A stretch of DNA of 64,000 nucleotides from assembly GCA_947503275.1 (NCBI GenBank), contig CANNCZ010000001.1:62001-126000 (forward strand). The letters are read 5' to 3'. The stretch comes from an uncultured Erythrobacter sp. GTDB lineage: Bacteria; Pseudomonadota; Alphaproteobacteria; Sphingomonadales; Sphingomonadaceae. The notes under the pieces were generated by a model, which searched no databases, was not told the DNA's origin, and was given only the letters and a program-made list of their open reading frames with translations. The position numbers were made by a program, and so were the translations under genes. Each line of letters begins with the position of its first letter. The stretch's first letter is position 1. Shown one piece after another: positions 44,255-53,387 of the stretch.

Positions 44255-45001
44255 ATGACTGGCCAAAATGTGACAGCGCTGCCGTCGCTCGCAAGCTTGA
44301 TCGAAGGCGGGCCGGTTGCGCTGTTTCTCGACTTTGATGGCACCTTGGTGGAACTGGCAGGATCACCTGATGCAATAACAGTACCGGATGGAATGGGCGC
44401 GGCTCTAGTTGCGCTATCGAAGCGGTTACAAGGGCGGCTGGCGGTGGTGAGTGGTCGCTCGATTGCCGATCTTGAAAACTATTTGGGAGACCTGCCAATC
44501 GCAATGGCTGGTTCGCATGGTGCGGCTATCAGAGCAGCAAACGGATCGCCTCTCGGAAATCCTGCGAAAGGGGTCGGCGACGCCGCGCGCGACGCATTGC
44601 GTCAGTTTGCGCATGATGAGGGCCTGGGGATTGAAGAAAAGACCCACGGCGCCGCGCTGCATTTTCGCAATTCGCCTGATAGAGAGGCGGACGCTCATGC
44701 CTTTGTCGATGCGTTAGCCGGCCAACACGACCTCGCTACCAAGCGCGGCAAATGCGTGATTGAACTGGTCGAACGCGATATCGACAAAGGGCGCGCAGTC
44801 GATGTCCTTTTGGATCAAACGCCATTCCAAGGTGCGATCCCGTACTTTATCGGTGATGATGTCACCGACGAAGATGGATTTGCTGCTTGCCAGCGTCACG
44901 GTGGAAAGGGCATTCTGGTTGGTGAGAGGCATCACACCAAGGCCGCACACACACTCGCAGAAGTGGATGCGGTCCATAAATGGCTGGAGCTGACATTTTG
45001 A
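44255..45001 (+). CDS. otsB: Trehalose-6-phosphate phosphatase
   Basis: 248 residues, HAD superfamily. Motif I LFLDFDGTLVEL lies near residue 25; RLAVVSGRSIADLENYL and the late GDDVTDEDGFAAC (motif IV) are intact. It dephosphorylates trehalose-6-phosphate. ATG 44255 is used because the fold begins there; the frame open upstream overlaps kynU. The 8-bp gap to kynU leaves little room for a promoter, so the trehalose genes may be read through from the kyn operon. Confidence 0.93.
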   Translation: MTGQNVTALPSLASLIEGGPVALFLDFDGTLVELAGSPDAITVPDGMGAALVALSKRLQGRLAVVSGRSIADLENYLGDLPIAMAGSHGAAIRAANGSPLGNPAKGVGDAARDALRQFAHDEGLGIEEKTHGAALHFRNSPDREADAHAFVDALAGQHDLATKRGKCVIELVERDIDKGRAVDVLLDQTPFQGAIPYFIGDDVTDEDGFAACQRHGGKGILVGERHHTKAAHTLAEVDAVHKWLELTF

Positions 45002-46809
45002 ACAAGACTGATCCGGGCGTGCCCAATCTCGAATTGTGGCCGATTGGCAATTGCCAGGTTTCCGGGCTGATCGACACTTTGGGCGCATTGGTTTGGGGTT
45101 GTGTGCCACGCGTCGATGGTGATCCCGTTTTCTGCTCACTGCTCAATGGCACATCGCAAGATGCAGGCGTTTGGCGGTTTGAGCTGGAGGGGCAGATCAG
45201 CGCCTCTCAGCACTATGTGCGCAACACTCCGATCCTTGTCACCCGGCTTGAGGCAGAGGATGGGGCTGCGGTTGAAATCCACGACTTTGCGCCGCGTTTT
45301 GAACGCTCTGGGCGCATGTATCGCCCGGTTGCCTTTTCTCGGATTGTGCGACCTGTGGCGGGAACTCCGCGTCTGAAAGTGGTGCTGCGCCCGATGAAGA
45401 ACTACGGCGCGCAGCTTGCCGATACTTCTCACGGGACCAATCATATCCGCTATCTGGTCGGACCACAGGCTCTGCGCCTCTCCACCGATGCGCCGGTCGG
45501 TTATATCCTTGAAAATCGCAGCTATCGGATTGAGAGCGATCAGCACTTCTTCCTTGGTCCAGATGAACCATTTGTTGGCAATGTCCGCTCCGAGGTGCGC
45601 CGGATGGAGGCCCAAACCGCGAAGTATTGGACGCATTGGACGCGCGGCTTGCACATTCCGTTTGAGTGGCAGGACGAGGTTATTCGATGCGCCATTGCTC
45701 TTAAACTGTGCCAGCACGAAGAGACCGGCGCGATTGTCGCTGCTCTCACCACTTCGATCCCCGAGGCTGCTCATTCAGAGCGCAATTGGGATTACCGATA
45801 CTGCTGGATCAGAGACAGTTACTACACCGTCCAAGCGCTCAATCGATTGGGTGCGCTGGATGTGTTGGAGAAGTATCTCGCATACCTTCGCAACATCGTA
45901 GACGGAGCCAAGGGCGGTCAGATACAGCCGCTCTATTCGGTGATGGGCGAAAGCGAGCTGGATGAAGTGACTGCAGCGCATCTCGCCGGATACCGCGAAA
46001 TGGGTCCAGTGCGGCGAGGAAATGCGGCCTACAAACAGATACAGCATGATTGTTATGGCCAGATTGTGCTGCCCACAACGCAGAGTTTTATCGACACGCG
46101 GTTGCTGAGAATTGCTGACACGCATGACTTTGAAAGCCTTGAACAGGTTGGTGAAATGGCATGGGCGATGCACGATCAGCCCGATGCCGGATTGTGGGAG
46201 TTCCGCACTCGGCAAGAGGTGCACACTTACTCTGCTGTCATGTGCTGGGCGGCGTGTGACCGGCTCGCGAATGTTGCTGCGCATATTGGCCGGGATGAGC
46301 GAGCGAAACTGTGGCGTGAAAGGGCCGATGCGATCCACGCCAAGGTGGAGAACGCCGCTTGGGTTGAGAATGGCGAAGAGGGCGGCCATTACGGCGCGAG
46401 CTTTGAGAGCGACTATCTCGATGCCAGCCTGCTCCAAATGGTCGAATTGCGGTTTATCTCGCCGGAAAATCCGCGTTTTCAGTCCACATTTGCGGCAATT
46501 GAGAAGGAATTGCGGCGCGGCGATCACATGCTGCGCTATGCCGCTGAAGATGACTTTGGCGCGCCAGAGACAGCCTTTAATGTGTGCACATTTTGGTTGA
46601 TCGAGGCGCTGTATCTGGCGGGCCGCGATGACGAGGCACGCACTCTGTTTGAAACCATGTTAAGCCATACAACCCAATCAGTGATGCTCAGCGAAGATCT
46701 CGATTATGAGACAGGCGAGCTGTGGGGCAACTTTCCGCAGACCTATTCGTTAGTGGGTGTGATCAACTGCGCTGGGCTGTTGTCGAAATCATGGAGTGAT
46801 GTGCGATAG
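44998..46809 (+). CDS. Glycoside hydrolase family 15 (trehalase/glucoamylase-like)
   Basis: 603 residues from TTG 44998, which overlaps the otsB stop (TTGA) with GGAG nine bases upstream; ATG 44980 is an alternative. GH15 hallmarks: LWPIGNCQVSGLID at the N-terminus, RNWDYRYCWIRDSYYTVQALN in the barrel, and ETGELWGNFPQTYSLVG carrying a catalytic Glu. No signal peptide is seen, so it is cytoplasmic. Between otsB and otsA a trehalase role is likely, by analogy with actinobacterial GH15 trehalases; glucan hydrolysis is the alternative. Confidence 0.88.
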   Translation: MNKTDPGVPNLELWPIGNCQVSGLIDTLGALVWGCVPRVDGDPVFCSLLNGTSQDAGVWRFELEGQISASQHYVRNTPILVTRLEAEDGAAVEIHDFAPRFERSGRMYRPVAFSRIVRPVAGTPRLKVVLRPMKNYGAQLADTSHGTNHIRYLVGPQALRLSTDAPVGYILENRSYRIESDQHFFLGPDEPFVGNVRSEVRRMEAQTAKYWTHWTRGLHIPFEWQDEVIRCAIALKLCQHEETGAIVAALTTSIPEAAHSERNWDYRYCWIRDSYYTVQALNRLGALDVLEKYLAYLRNIVDGAKGGQIQPLYSVMGESELDEVTAAHLAGYREMGPVRRGNAAYKQIQHDCYGQIVLPTTQSFIDTRLLRIADTHDFESLEQVGEMAWAMHDQPDAGLWEFRTRQEVHTYSAVMCWAACDRLANVAAHIGRDERAKLWRERADAIHAKVENAAWVENGEEGGHYGASFESDYLDASLLQMVELRFISPENPRFQSTFAAIEKELRRGDHMLRYAAEDDFGAPETAFNVCTFWLIEALYLAGRDDEARTLFETMLSHTTQSVMLSEDLDYETGELWGNFPQTYSLVGVINCAGLLSKSWSDVR

Positions 46810-48206
46810 GACGCCTTGTAGTTATCTCAAACCGTGTCGCTGTGCCAAAGGCACGCGGCGCTGCTGGGGCCCAAGGCGGGCTTGCCGGTGCGCTCAATTC
46901 TGCATTAAAAGATCGCGGGGGCGTTTGGTTCGGCTGGTCTGGTCAGGAAAGCGAGGACCGCACCGGCAACATCAACATGCAGCGCGCTGATGGCGTCACC
47001 ACCGCGACCATCGACCTGTCCGCGCGCGACATTGACGAATATTACAATGGCTATGCAAACTCGACGCTGTGGCCGCTGTTCCATTATCGTCTCGATCTGA
47101 CCGAATATGAGCGTGAGACGGGCAAAGGGTATGAGCGGGTCAATGAACGCTTTGCTGAATGCGTACAGCCGCTGATCGAAGAAGATGATCTGGTCTGGGT
47201 GCATGATTATCATCTGCTTCCGCTGGGTGACCGGCTGCGCAGGCGCGGCCTCAAAAACCGCATCGGGTTCTTCTTGCACATACCGTGGCCACCCACGCGT
47301 CTGTTCGTGTCGCTGCCGTATCATGAGCGGCTGGTGCGGACGATGCTCGACTATGATCTCGTCGGTTTTCAGAATAATGAGTGGCTGGAAAGCTTCTTGC
47401 ATTATTGCCGTAAGGAATTGGGCGCTGAGGTGGATGAGGCGACCGGCATTATCCGTTTTGAGGGGCGTTCAGTCCGCGCAAAAGCATACCCAATCGGCAT
47501 CGACTGGGACCATTTCCAGGGGCAGGGCAAAACACCAGAAGCCGATCAAGCCGCTCAACGTCTGGTGAATTCCACGCGTGAGCGAACTGCGATGATCGGG
47601 GTCGACCGGCTCGACTATTCCAAAGGTCTACCAGAACGGATTGATGGGATCGGGCGCTTTTTCGATCAGCATCCCGAACGTGTACGCGACCTCGTCTATA
47701 TTCAGATCGCTCCGCCAAGCCGCGAGGATGTCGAAAGCTATCAACAAATTCGTGCTCTGTTGGAGCAGAAGACAGGTCAGATAAACGGTGCGCGTAGCGA
47801 GGTTGATCTGGTCCCTATCCGCTATGTGAACAGGGGCTATTCCCACGCCGAACTCTATGGTTTCTTCCATGCTTCAAAGATCGGCTTAGTGACGCCGCTG
47901 CGCGATGGGATGAACTTGGTCGCAAAGGAGTATGTTGCGGCCCAAGATCCAGATGATCCCGGCGTGTTGATCCTGTCGCGCTTTGCAGGGGCCGCGCAGC
48001 AACTAGACTGTGATGAAGGGGGCGCGGTGCTGGTCAATCCATACAGCCCCGATGATCTGTCCCATGCGATCTTGAAGGCGCTCGATATGCCATTGGCGGA
48101 GCGTAAGAGCCGTTATGAGGCGATGATTGCGACCATTCGCGATGACAACGTTCAGGCGTGGACAGAAGAGTTTTGCGCCGATCTTGCAGATGGCGGCGCA
48201 ACCTGA
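46806..48206 (+). CDS. otsA: Trehalose-6-phosphate synthase, apparently with ATA start
   Basis: 466 residues, GT20. The conserved N-terminus GRLVVISNRVAVP and GGLAGAL is encoded in frame, then VWVHDYHLLPLGDRLR, RIGFFLHIPWP, GVDRLDYSKGLPERI, and PLRDGMNLVAKEYVA. Between the in-frame stop at 46797 and GTG 46842 there is no ATG, GTG or TTG; ATA at 46806 is the only plausible start. It overlaps the GH15 stop as ATAG and has GGAG nine bases upstream. Starting at GTG 46842 would remove the conserved SNR motif that contacts substrate. Confidence 0.9.
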   Translation: MGRLVVISNRVAVPKARGAAGAQGGLAGALNSALKDRGGVWFGWSGQESEDRTGNINMQRADGVTTATIDLSARDIDEYYNGYANSTLWPLFHYRLDLTEYERETGKGYERVNERFAECVQPLIEEDDLVWVHDYHLLPLGDRLRRRGLKNRIGFFLHIPWPPTRLFVSLPYHERLVRTMLDYDLVGFQNNEWLESFLHYCRKELGAEVDEATGIIRFEGRSVRAKAYPIGIDWDHFQGQGKTPEADQAAQRLVNSTRERTAMIGVDRLDYSKGLPERIDGIGRFFDQHPERVRDLVYIQIAPPSREDVESYQQIRALLEQKTGQINGARSEVDLVPIRYVNRGYSHAELYGFFHASKIGLVTPLRDGMNLVAKEYVAAQDPDDPGVLILSRFAGAAQQLDCDEGGAVLVNPYSPDDLSHAILKALDMPLAERKSRYEAMIATIRDDNVQAWTEEFCADLADGGAT

Positions 48207-48220
48207 AGCTGCCTTTGATA

Positions 48221-50089
48221 CTAAGCCGAGGCCAACACGCCTTCGTGCTTGCGTAACTCTTCCTCTGACACAGGCATTCCGACAAGGTAGCCTTGAACCA
48301 GATCAATTCCTGTGCGTTTTGCAGCGAGCAAGCCGAGTTGATCCTCGACCCCTTCAAGCAGGCATTCAACCTCTAGCGTCTGAGCAATACCAGCCAGGGA
48401 TCGCAGGATTTTCTCCGTCAAAGGATCGTCCAGATCATCGAGGAACGACCGGTCGATCTTCAATTTTGTGATCGGCAATTCGCGCAGATAATTGAAGTTT
48501 GAATAGCCTGTGCCAAAGTCATCAATCGCGATGGCGTGCCCACGATCAGCGAAGCGTTGAATGTTATAGGCTGCCTTTGCCGTGTCATCGAACATAGAGG
48601 ATTCTGTAACTTCAAACTCCAACATCGATGGGTCGATATCGCGCGCTTCTAGCAGGTCGAGAATCTCGCTAACGGTCTGGTCGCAGTTCAAATCCGATGC
48701 GGACAGGTTAACGGACAGAGGGATGGGGCTTTCCCAGCTGTTCAACAAATTGGTGGCTTGCCTGACCACAGCGATAGAGATTTCTGAGACTAGCCCGGCC
48801 TCTTCGGCGACTTTGATGAATTCGGTCGGAGCAATTTTGCCGATTGTAGGGCTGTTCCAACGGGCCAGCGCTTCTGCACGAACGATGGTTTGAGTACGCA
48901 GATCGAATTGTGGTTGGAAAACCAGCGTTATCTCTTTGTCAAAATTGGCTTTGCGCAGCGCGTGCTCAACGCGTGAATGCTCCGCGAACGCCTCCGCATG
49001 CTCATCGTTGAATGCGATCACCCGGTTCTTGCCGCTTCGTTTCGCGTGCAGAAGCGCGAAGTCGGCATTTTTCATCAACTTTGCCTCTTCGTGCCCATTG
49101 CCGATTTGGCAGAACCCTAGAGAGCCCGAAATGTTGACCAACCGGCCGTCGATCAAATAGGTTTTCGACAATCGCGAAAGCAGTTTTTGGGCCCAAACCT
49201 CAAGCTGATCTTCGGGCAAGTCATACGTGATCAGCAATGCGAATTCGTCACCGCCAATACGGCTAACCTCGGCCAATTCGCCGCAATATGAGCGTAAGCG
49301 TGACCCCACTGCTTTGAGCAGTTCATCGCCCAATGAGTGACCGTAACTATCATTCACGTTTTTGAAGCCATCGAGGTCGAACAAACCGACCCATCCATGA
49401 TCTTGCTTGCTGTTTTGCGCGCTAAATGTTTCGAAAAAGGCACGGCGGTTGGGCAGGCCCGTAAGCGTGTCTGTCAGTGAGCGGTGTTTAAGGATGCGAG
49501 CAGCTGAAATTTCTTCGGTGAGTTTGGTCTCAGCCACCTGTTTGGCGTCTCCGGCGGCCACTTTGGCGGCAATTGCGGCGCCGATTGCCTTGCGCAAAGA
49601 GTGTGAGATCATAGTCGCGCTAAGAGCTGCGGCGAACGCGATAAAGCCGTGAATGACGATCTGCTCACTTCCCAACCTGCTGGCTGCCAAGATCAGGCAT
49701 AGCAACGTTGCGCTGATTGCGAGAACGGCTTGCTTGATTGAGAGGCTGGCAAGGGAAAAAACCAGCGCGGCGATGATGAAGTAGGTCAGTTTCGCTTCAG
49801 CAAATTGGAGCTGAAGCGAGACCACTATGTTGATTAAAACAATCCCATTAACACAAAGACTTGCACGGGAAAGTGTTGTGAAATCCTGATCTTTTCCGAT
49901 GCGCAAAAACGCATATGCGATCAGGAAAGATGAAACGGATGAGAGGACGAAGTAAGACCAAAAGGTGTGCGCCTCGGCAAACCAGATGTGAGAGATCGCC
50001 ATGACCCCGTAATACGCCGCTGAGACTGAAAAGTAGCCGCGCAGAATCGGGTAGTATGCTGACGCAATCGCGGTCTTGTCATCATTCAT
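48221..50089 (-). CDS. Membrane GGDEF/EAL protein
   Basis: 622 residues. About six hydrophobic segments (residues about 20-175) are followed by a GGDEF domain with intact active site RIGGDEFALLI, then an EAL domain with VRAEALARWNSP, EFEVTESSMFDD and IDDFGTGYSNFNYL, so both cyclase and phosphodiesterase sites look functional. ATG 50089 is taken as start; an upstream in-frame extension lacks support. The stop is 14 bp from the otsA stop on the opposite strand. It could set c-di-GMP for the adhesin locus nearby. Confidence 0.9.
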   Translation of the reverse strand: MNDDKTAIASAYYPILRGYFSVSAAYYGVMAISHIWFAEAHTFWSYFVLSSVSSFLIAYAFLRIGKDQDFTTLSRASLCVNGIVLINIVVSLQLQFAEAKLTYFIIAALVFSLASLSIKQAVLAISATLLCLILAASRLGSEQIVIHGFIAFAAALSATMISHSLRKAIGAAIAAKVAAGDAKQVAETKLTEEISAARILKHRSLTDTLTGLPNRRAFFETFSAQNSKQDHGWVGLFDLDGFKNVNDSYGHSLGDELLKAVGSRLRSYCGELAEVSRIGGDEFALLITYDLPEDQLEVWAQKLLSRLSKTYLIDGRLVNISGSLGFCQIGNGHEEAKLMKNADFALLHAKRSGKNRVIAFNDEHAEAFAEHSRVEHALRKANFDKEITLVFQPQFDLRTQTIVRAEALARWNSPTIGKIAPTEFIKVAEEAGLVSEISIAVVRQATNLLNSWESPIPLSVNLSASDLNCDQTVSEILDLLEARDIDPSMLEFEVTESSMFDDTAKAAYNIQRFADRGHAIAIDDFGTGYSNFNYLRELPITKLKIDRSFLDDLDDPLTEKILRSLAGIAQTLEVECLLEGVEDQLGLLAAKRTGIDLVQGYLVGMPVSEEELRKHEGVLASA

Positions 50090-50221
50090 ATCTGACCGTT
50101 TACCCCAAGGTTCGGGTGAACCTGTGTTCTGCAACAACTTACCCTGTGGTAGAATATACGTATGACGCGTTAAGTTTTGGTAATCATGGCATTTTGTTGC
50201 GGATGGGGTGTTCGCACGATG

Positions 50222-51385
50222 TTAGGCTGAACATCCCGGTGGTGCCTGGATTAGGCCAAATCCAAACACCGGATCGTGTCCGCTTGCTCCCAAATCTGAA
50301 GCTCCATCTGCCAGCCTGCTGCGCACGTCGGCGGTGCGGCGAAAAGTTCGCATCGCGGGGTCTGCGGCGATCCTTGCTGTGACAAAGGGGGCAGCGAATG
50401 ATGTTCCAGAGACGTATGTGCGCCGCGCTGGCATGCGGATTGCGACATCGACGCCGGGTGCACTGAAATCGATGCGTGAGCCGCGCACCGCATTGCGATA
50501 GACTTGTTGGTCAGCATCAATAGCCGTGACCGCAATCGTCGACTGGAAGGCGGCAGGGTAGCGAACAGTCTGGCGCGGTCCTTCATTGCCAGCGGGTGCC
50601 ACCACCACAACGCCAGCGCGTCCCGCATTGGCAAAAGCGCGGTCGAGGATTTTGTTATACGGCCCTGCCATCGACACATTCACAAGCCGCACATCCTGAC
50701 CGATTATCCAGTTCAGCCCGCGCAGCATGCTATCAACACTCGCAACATCGCCTAATCCGGCTGTCGGCGAGACAATATCGGCGTGATAGATACGGGGCGA
50801 ACGCAGCATTCCTGGAGAGCGAAGCAGCGTCACGATCTGAGTGCCATGCATTGCCCTCTCATTGGCGGAACTGCGCGAGAAGTCCGCAGAGACAACAGAG
50901 AGACGCGCAGGACCCACCAGTTTTGCGTCTAGCACTCCGATGGGTAGATGCGTGGTACAGCCCGGTTGAGGCCAACGAAGCATACCGGTGGCGTATTCGC
51001 GCGTCGGTGACGTTGGCGAAAGGGCTGTCTGCTGCGGCGCGTAGGCGTGATTGACCCCCGCAGTAACGCCCGGTTCCAGACCTTCAAGTTCGCGAATTGC
51101 CGATGCACCGTCCTGATCGCTGGGGATTTTCACCGTGAGCATAGTGAGGCCCAACCCTTCAAGCGTATCTCGCTCCAACACGGCATAGCCAAGCGGCCGA
51201 GCCTTTTGCATCAGGCTGCGCGCTTCATTTGGCGAAGGGGTTACGATGACGAGCTCGGTATCATCGACGACGTAATCGCGATCAGCGATAATCTCTGCAT
51301 CAACCGGTGGATTGAGCTGTGCGCCCTGACACGCGGACAAACCCATCATGAGAGAGGCAAGGGCGACTAGTGATTGTTTGGTCAT
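50222..51385 (-). CDS. S8 (subtilisin-like) serine protease lipoprotein
   Basis: 387 residues with a lipoprotein signal (lipobox LSAC, Cys19). The S8 triad is complete: Asp153 (IGVLD), His180 (MHGTQ) and Ser329 (GTSFAAP), with oxyanion Asn267 in APAGNEGP. Residues about 35-115 look like an inhibitor-like propeptide region. It is shorter than most subtilases. ATG 51385 is chosen because the signal peptide starts there. It lies 53 bp after the porin gene in the same direction and could process surface proteins of this locus. Confidence 0.85.
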   Translation of the reverse strand: MTKQSLVALASLMMGLSACQGAQLNPPVDAEIIADRDYVVDDTELVIVTPSPNEARSLMQKARPLGYAVLERDTLEGLGLTMLTVKIPSDQDGASAIRELEGLEPGVTAGVNHAYAPQQTALSPTSPTREYATGMLRWPQPGCTTHLPIGVLDAKLVGPARLSVVSADFSRSSANERAMHGTQIVTLLRSPGMLRSPRIYHADIVSPTAGLGDVASVDSMLRGLNWIIGQDVRLVNVSMAGPYNKILDRAFANAGRAGVVVVAPAGNEGPRQTVRYPAAFQSTIAVTAIDADQQVYRNAVRGSRIDFSAPGVDVAIRMPARRTYVSGTSFAAPFVTARIAADPAMRTFRRTADVRSRLADGASDLGASGHDPVFGFGLIQAPPGCSA

Positions 51386-51438
51386 AGGGTTGATCCAAGG
51401 CAGTTGTGTCATTCTATCGCTTAGGGGCAAAAAAAGGT

Positions 51439-52707
51439 TCAGAATTGGCGAGAGGCAGTGAGCCAAAATCGGGTTGTGTCTGCGGCAAAGCCTTCAGCAT
51501 TGTAATGCGCGACCTCAATAGAAAACCGCGTGGAGACCAGTGTGGTTGCGATCTGCGCGCTCCATTCGTCGCCGTAATTTCCACCGCCATTGGCCGCTTC
51601 ATAGCGGTTATATTGAACACTGATCCGGCTTGCACGGGCCGGACCGATTGACCCAATGCGCCAGCTCGCTCTGCCTTCGAAATCACGGATGCCATCAGGC
51701 GGGGTGGTTAGGAAAATATCCGTCGGTCCTTGGAACTTGTGCAGGGTCGCCAGTGGTGTCTGGAAGGCGATGCCATCATCGCTTCCCAATTCCTCGAACT
51801 TCGCCGCCAGTGTGAAGTCACTGATATTGGCGCTGATAGCGGCGCGCAAAAATTCAGGTGACGCTCCCATGCTGGTTTGGCGAGCATAACCCACTTCCCA
51901 AAACAGCCCCAAATCGCCCGAAAATGCACGGTCACGCAGTGACAGCCCAGTGGTTTTGGAGCGGATTTGCGTTGTGACTCTATCGTCCAAATCAAGGTCA
52001 TAATGGTACAAAGTGCCTTGTCCGATGGGCAGGGCAGCGGCGGCGTTGATGTAGAAACTGTCGCTGTCGAACACACCATTTGGCTGTTCAGGTCCCAGAA
52101 TTCGGCCAACGCGCCAGATATATCCTGCGCGCAAAGTGATACCAGCGGGTGCCTGAAATGCGGTCGTTACCGCATCATAGGTCTGTTGGTTTTGGCGAAA
52201 ATCGACGGTGCCGATGAAACGCTCATCATCAAGTGATATTCGCTGGCGACCAGCGGTCAGGCTGAGATTGTCGGTCGGCGCGAACTCAACTTGCAAACGG
52301 TTCAGCTCCAGCACCTCTTCATCCGCAATGGCGGGACGGGGCGGTATGGACACAAATCCGTTCAACCGGTCCGGCAAAACTGAGATAATCGCTTCCGCCT
52401 CCGCCAATACGCTGATCATGGGCAGCGGGTTGATTTCGACAGAAGGGCGAATGCGCAGCGTGAGAGCTTCGCCCTGCTGCGCCAAACCATCGATATTGGC
52501 GGTTTCATAACGCAAACGCGCGTCTGTTCGGAACAGGACATCCAGTTCGTCGCTTGCAGAAATGGTAGGCGCATCGTCGGTTTGCGCATGCGCTGGCGAC
52601 GCAACGCTCAGGAGGAGCACAGTGGCGCAACTGGCGCCGGTCTTACGAAAAATCTGAACTATGATTGAACCAATTGCGCTGCACCGACGATCAATTCCTG
52701 ATAGCAC
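51439..52707 (-). CDS. Outer-membrane porin, alginate-export-like
   Basis: 422 residues if GTG 52707 is the start. A signal peptide (hydrophobic core near CATVLLLSVASPAHA) is followed by a beta-rich barrel with RLRYETANIDGLAQQGEALTLRIRPSVE, LQVEFAPTDNLSLTAGRQRISLDDERF and a C-terminal FWLTASRQF. This matches the alginate-export/carbohydrate porin type. No ATG is found near the signal sequence; the frame stays open far upstream but there overlaps the anti-sigma gene, so the long version is rejected. Start and SD remain uncertain. Only 30 bp separate it from the divergent gene. Confidence 0.75.
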   Translation of the reverse strand: MLSGIDRRCSAIGSIIVQIFRKTGASCATVLLLSVASPAHAQTDDAPTISASDELDVLFRTDARLRYETANIDGLAQQGEALTLRIRPSVEINPLPMISVLAEAEAIISVLPDRLNGFVSIPPRPAIADEEVLELNRLQVEFAPTDNLSLTAGRQRISLDDERFIGTVDFRQNQQTYDAVTTAFQAPAGITLRAGYIWRVGRILGPEQPNGVFDSDSFYINAAAALPIGQGTLYHYDLDLDDRVTTQIRSKTTGLSLRDRAFSGDLGLFWEVGYARQTSMGASPEFLRAAISANISDFTLAAKFEELGSDDGIAFQTPLATLHKFQGPTDIFLTTPPDGIRDFEGRASWRIGSIGPARASRISVQYNRYEAANGGGNYGDEWSAQIATTLVSTRFSIEVAHYNAEGFAADTTRFWLTASRQF

Positions 52708-52737
52708 CGCGTTGAACGCAATGGATATGATGCGAAT

Positions 52738-53367
52738 ATGACGAGCAAGACCGAATTCACCCCTGAGCAGATCCAAGCGTTTGTGACCGATACGCTTGAT
52801 GCGGGCATTTATGCTCAAATCGAAGCAGCGGCAAAAGCTGACCCGGAATTGGCTGCTGAACTGGCGATTTGGCGTTCCGCGCGCAAGGTTCAGTCTGATC
52901 GGGTCGCAGAGGCTGGTGCGAGCGAGTTTGGCTGGGCGCGGATTGAGAAAGCGATCAATGTGAGCCAGGATCAGCGCAGCGCGAATGATAATGACACAAA
53001 GCCATTCTGGTCGCGCGCGCTCATCGCTCCGTGGCAGGCCGCTGCTGCTGTGGCGCTTGCCATAGTCGGTTGGCAGGTTGCTGTTGTTCCAGTCGTCGCA
53101 ACGGCAGGCCTCGATGATGAGGCAACCTATGTGCTGGCTGGCGGTGAAACGGGTCAAGAATTCGCCTTTCGGGTCGCGTTCACCGACAATGCTAATGCAC
53201 CTGACATCGCGGCAATTTTGCGCGATGTCGATGCTCGAATTATCGATGGACCCTCTGCGATAGGCTTCTACACGATTGCATTTGATGATCCAGAGGCGAT
53301 GGAGGCAGCGCGTCAGACGCTAAGCAATGATGGCAATGGCGTTATCGCAGAAGTGACCGATCTATAA
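52738..53367 (+). CDS. Anti-sigma-factor-like single-pass membrane protein
   Basis: 209 residues. An N-terminal cytoplasmic helical part (residues 1-90, with FVTDTLDAGIYAQIEAAAKADPELAAELAIW, typical of zinc-less anti-sigma domains) precedes a membrane segment (about 98-120) and an outer domain of about 85 residues. No His-x3-Cys-x2-Cys motif is present. It lies on the opposite strand to two ECF sigma genes and converges with the second, 20 bp away. An anti-sigma role is inferred from architecture and position. Confidence 0.65.
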   Translation: MTSKTEFTPEQIQAFVTDTLDAGIYAQIEAAAKADPELAAELAIWRSARKVQSDRVAEAGASEFGWARIEKAINVSQDQRSANDNDTKPFWSRALIAPWQAAAAVALAIVGWQVAVVPVVATAGLDDEATYVLAGGETGQEFAFRVAFTDNANAPDIAAILRDVDARIIDGPSAIGFYTIAFDDPEAMEAARQTLSNDGNGVIAEVTDL

Positions 53368-53387
53368 GGCGGCACTTGCACCTGCGA

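Noticed and set aside
46842..48206. otsA starting at GTG 46842
   Set aside because: It would delete the conserved SNR-containing first strand and has no SD.
52708..53157. N-terminal 150-residue extension of the porin
   Set aside because: It is antisense to the anti-sigma-like gene and lies upstream of the porin signal peptide.
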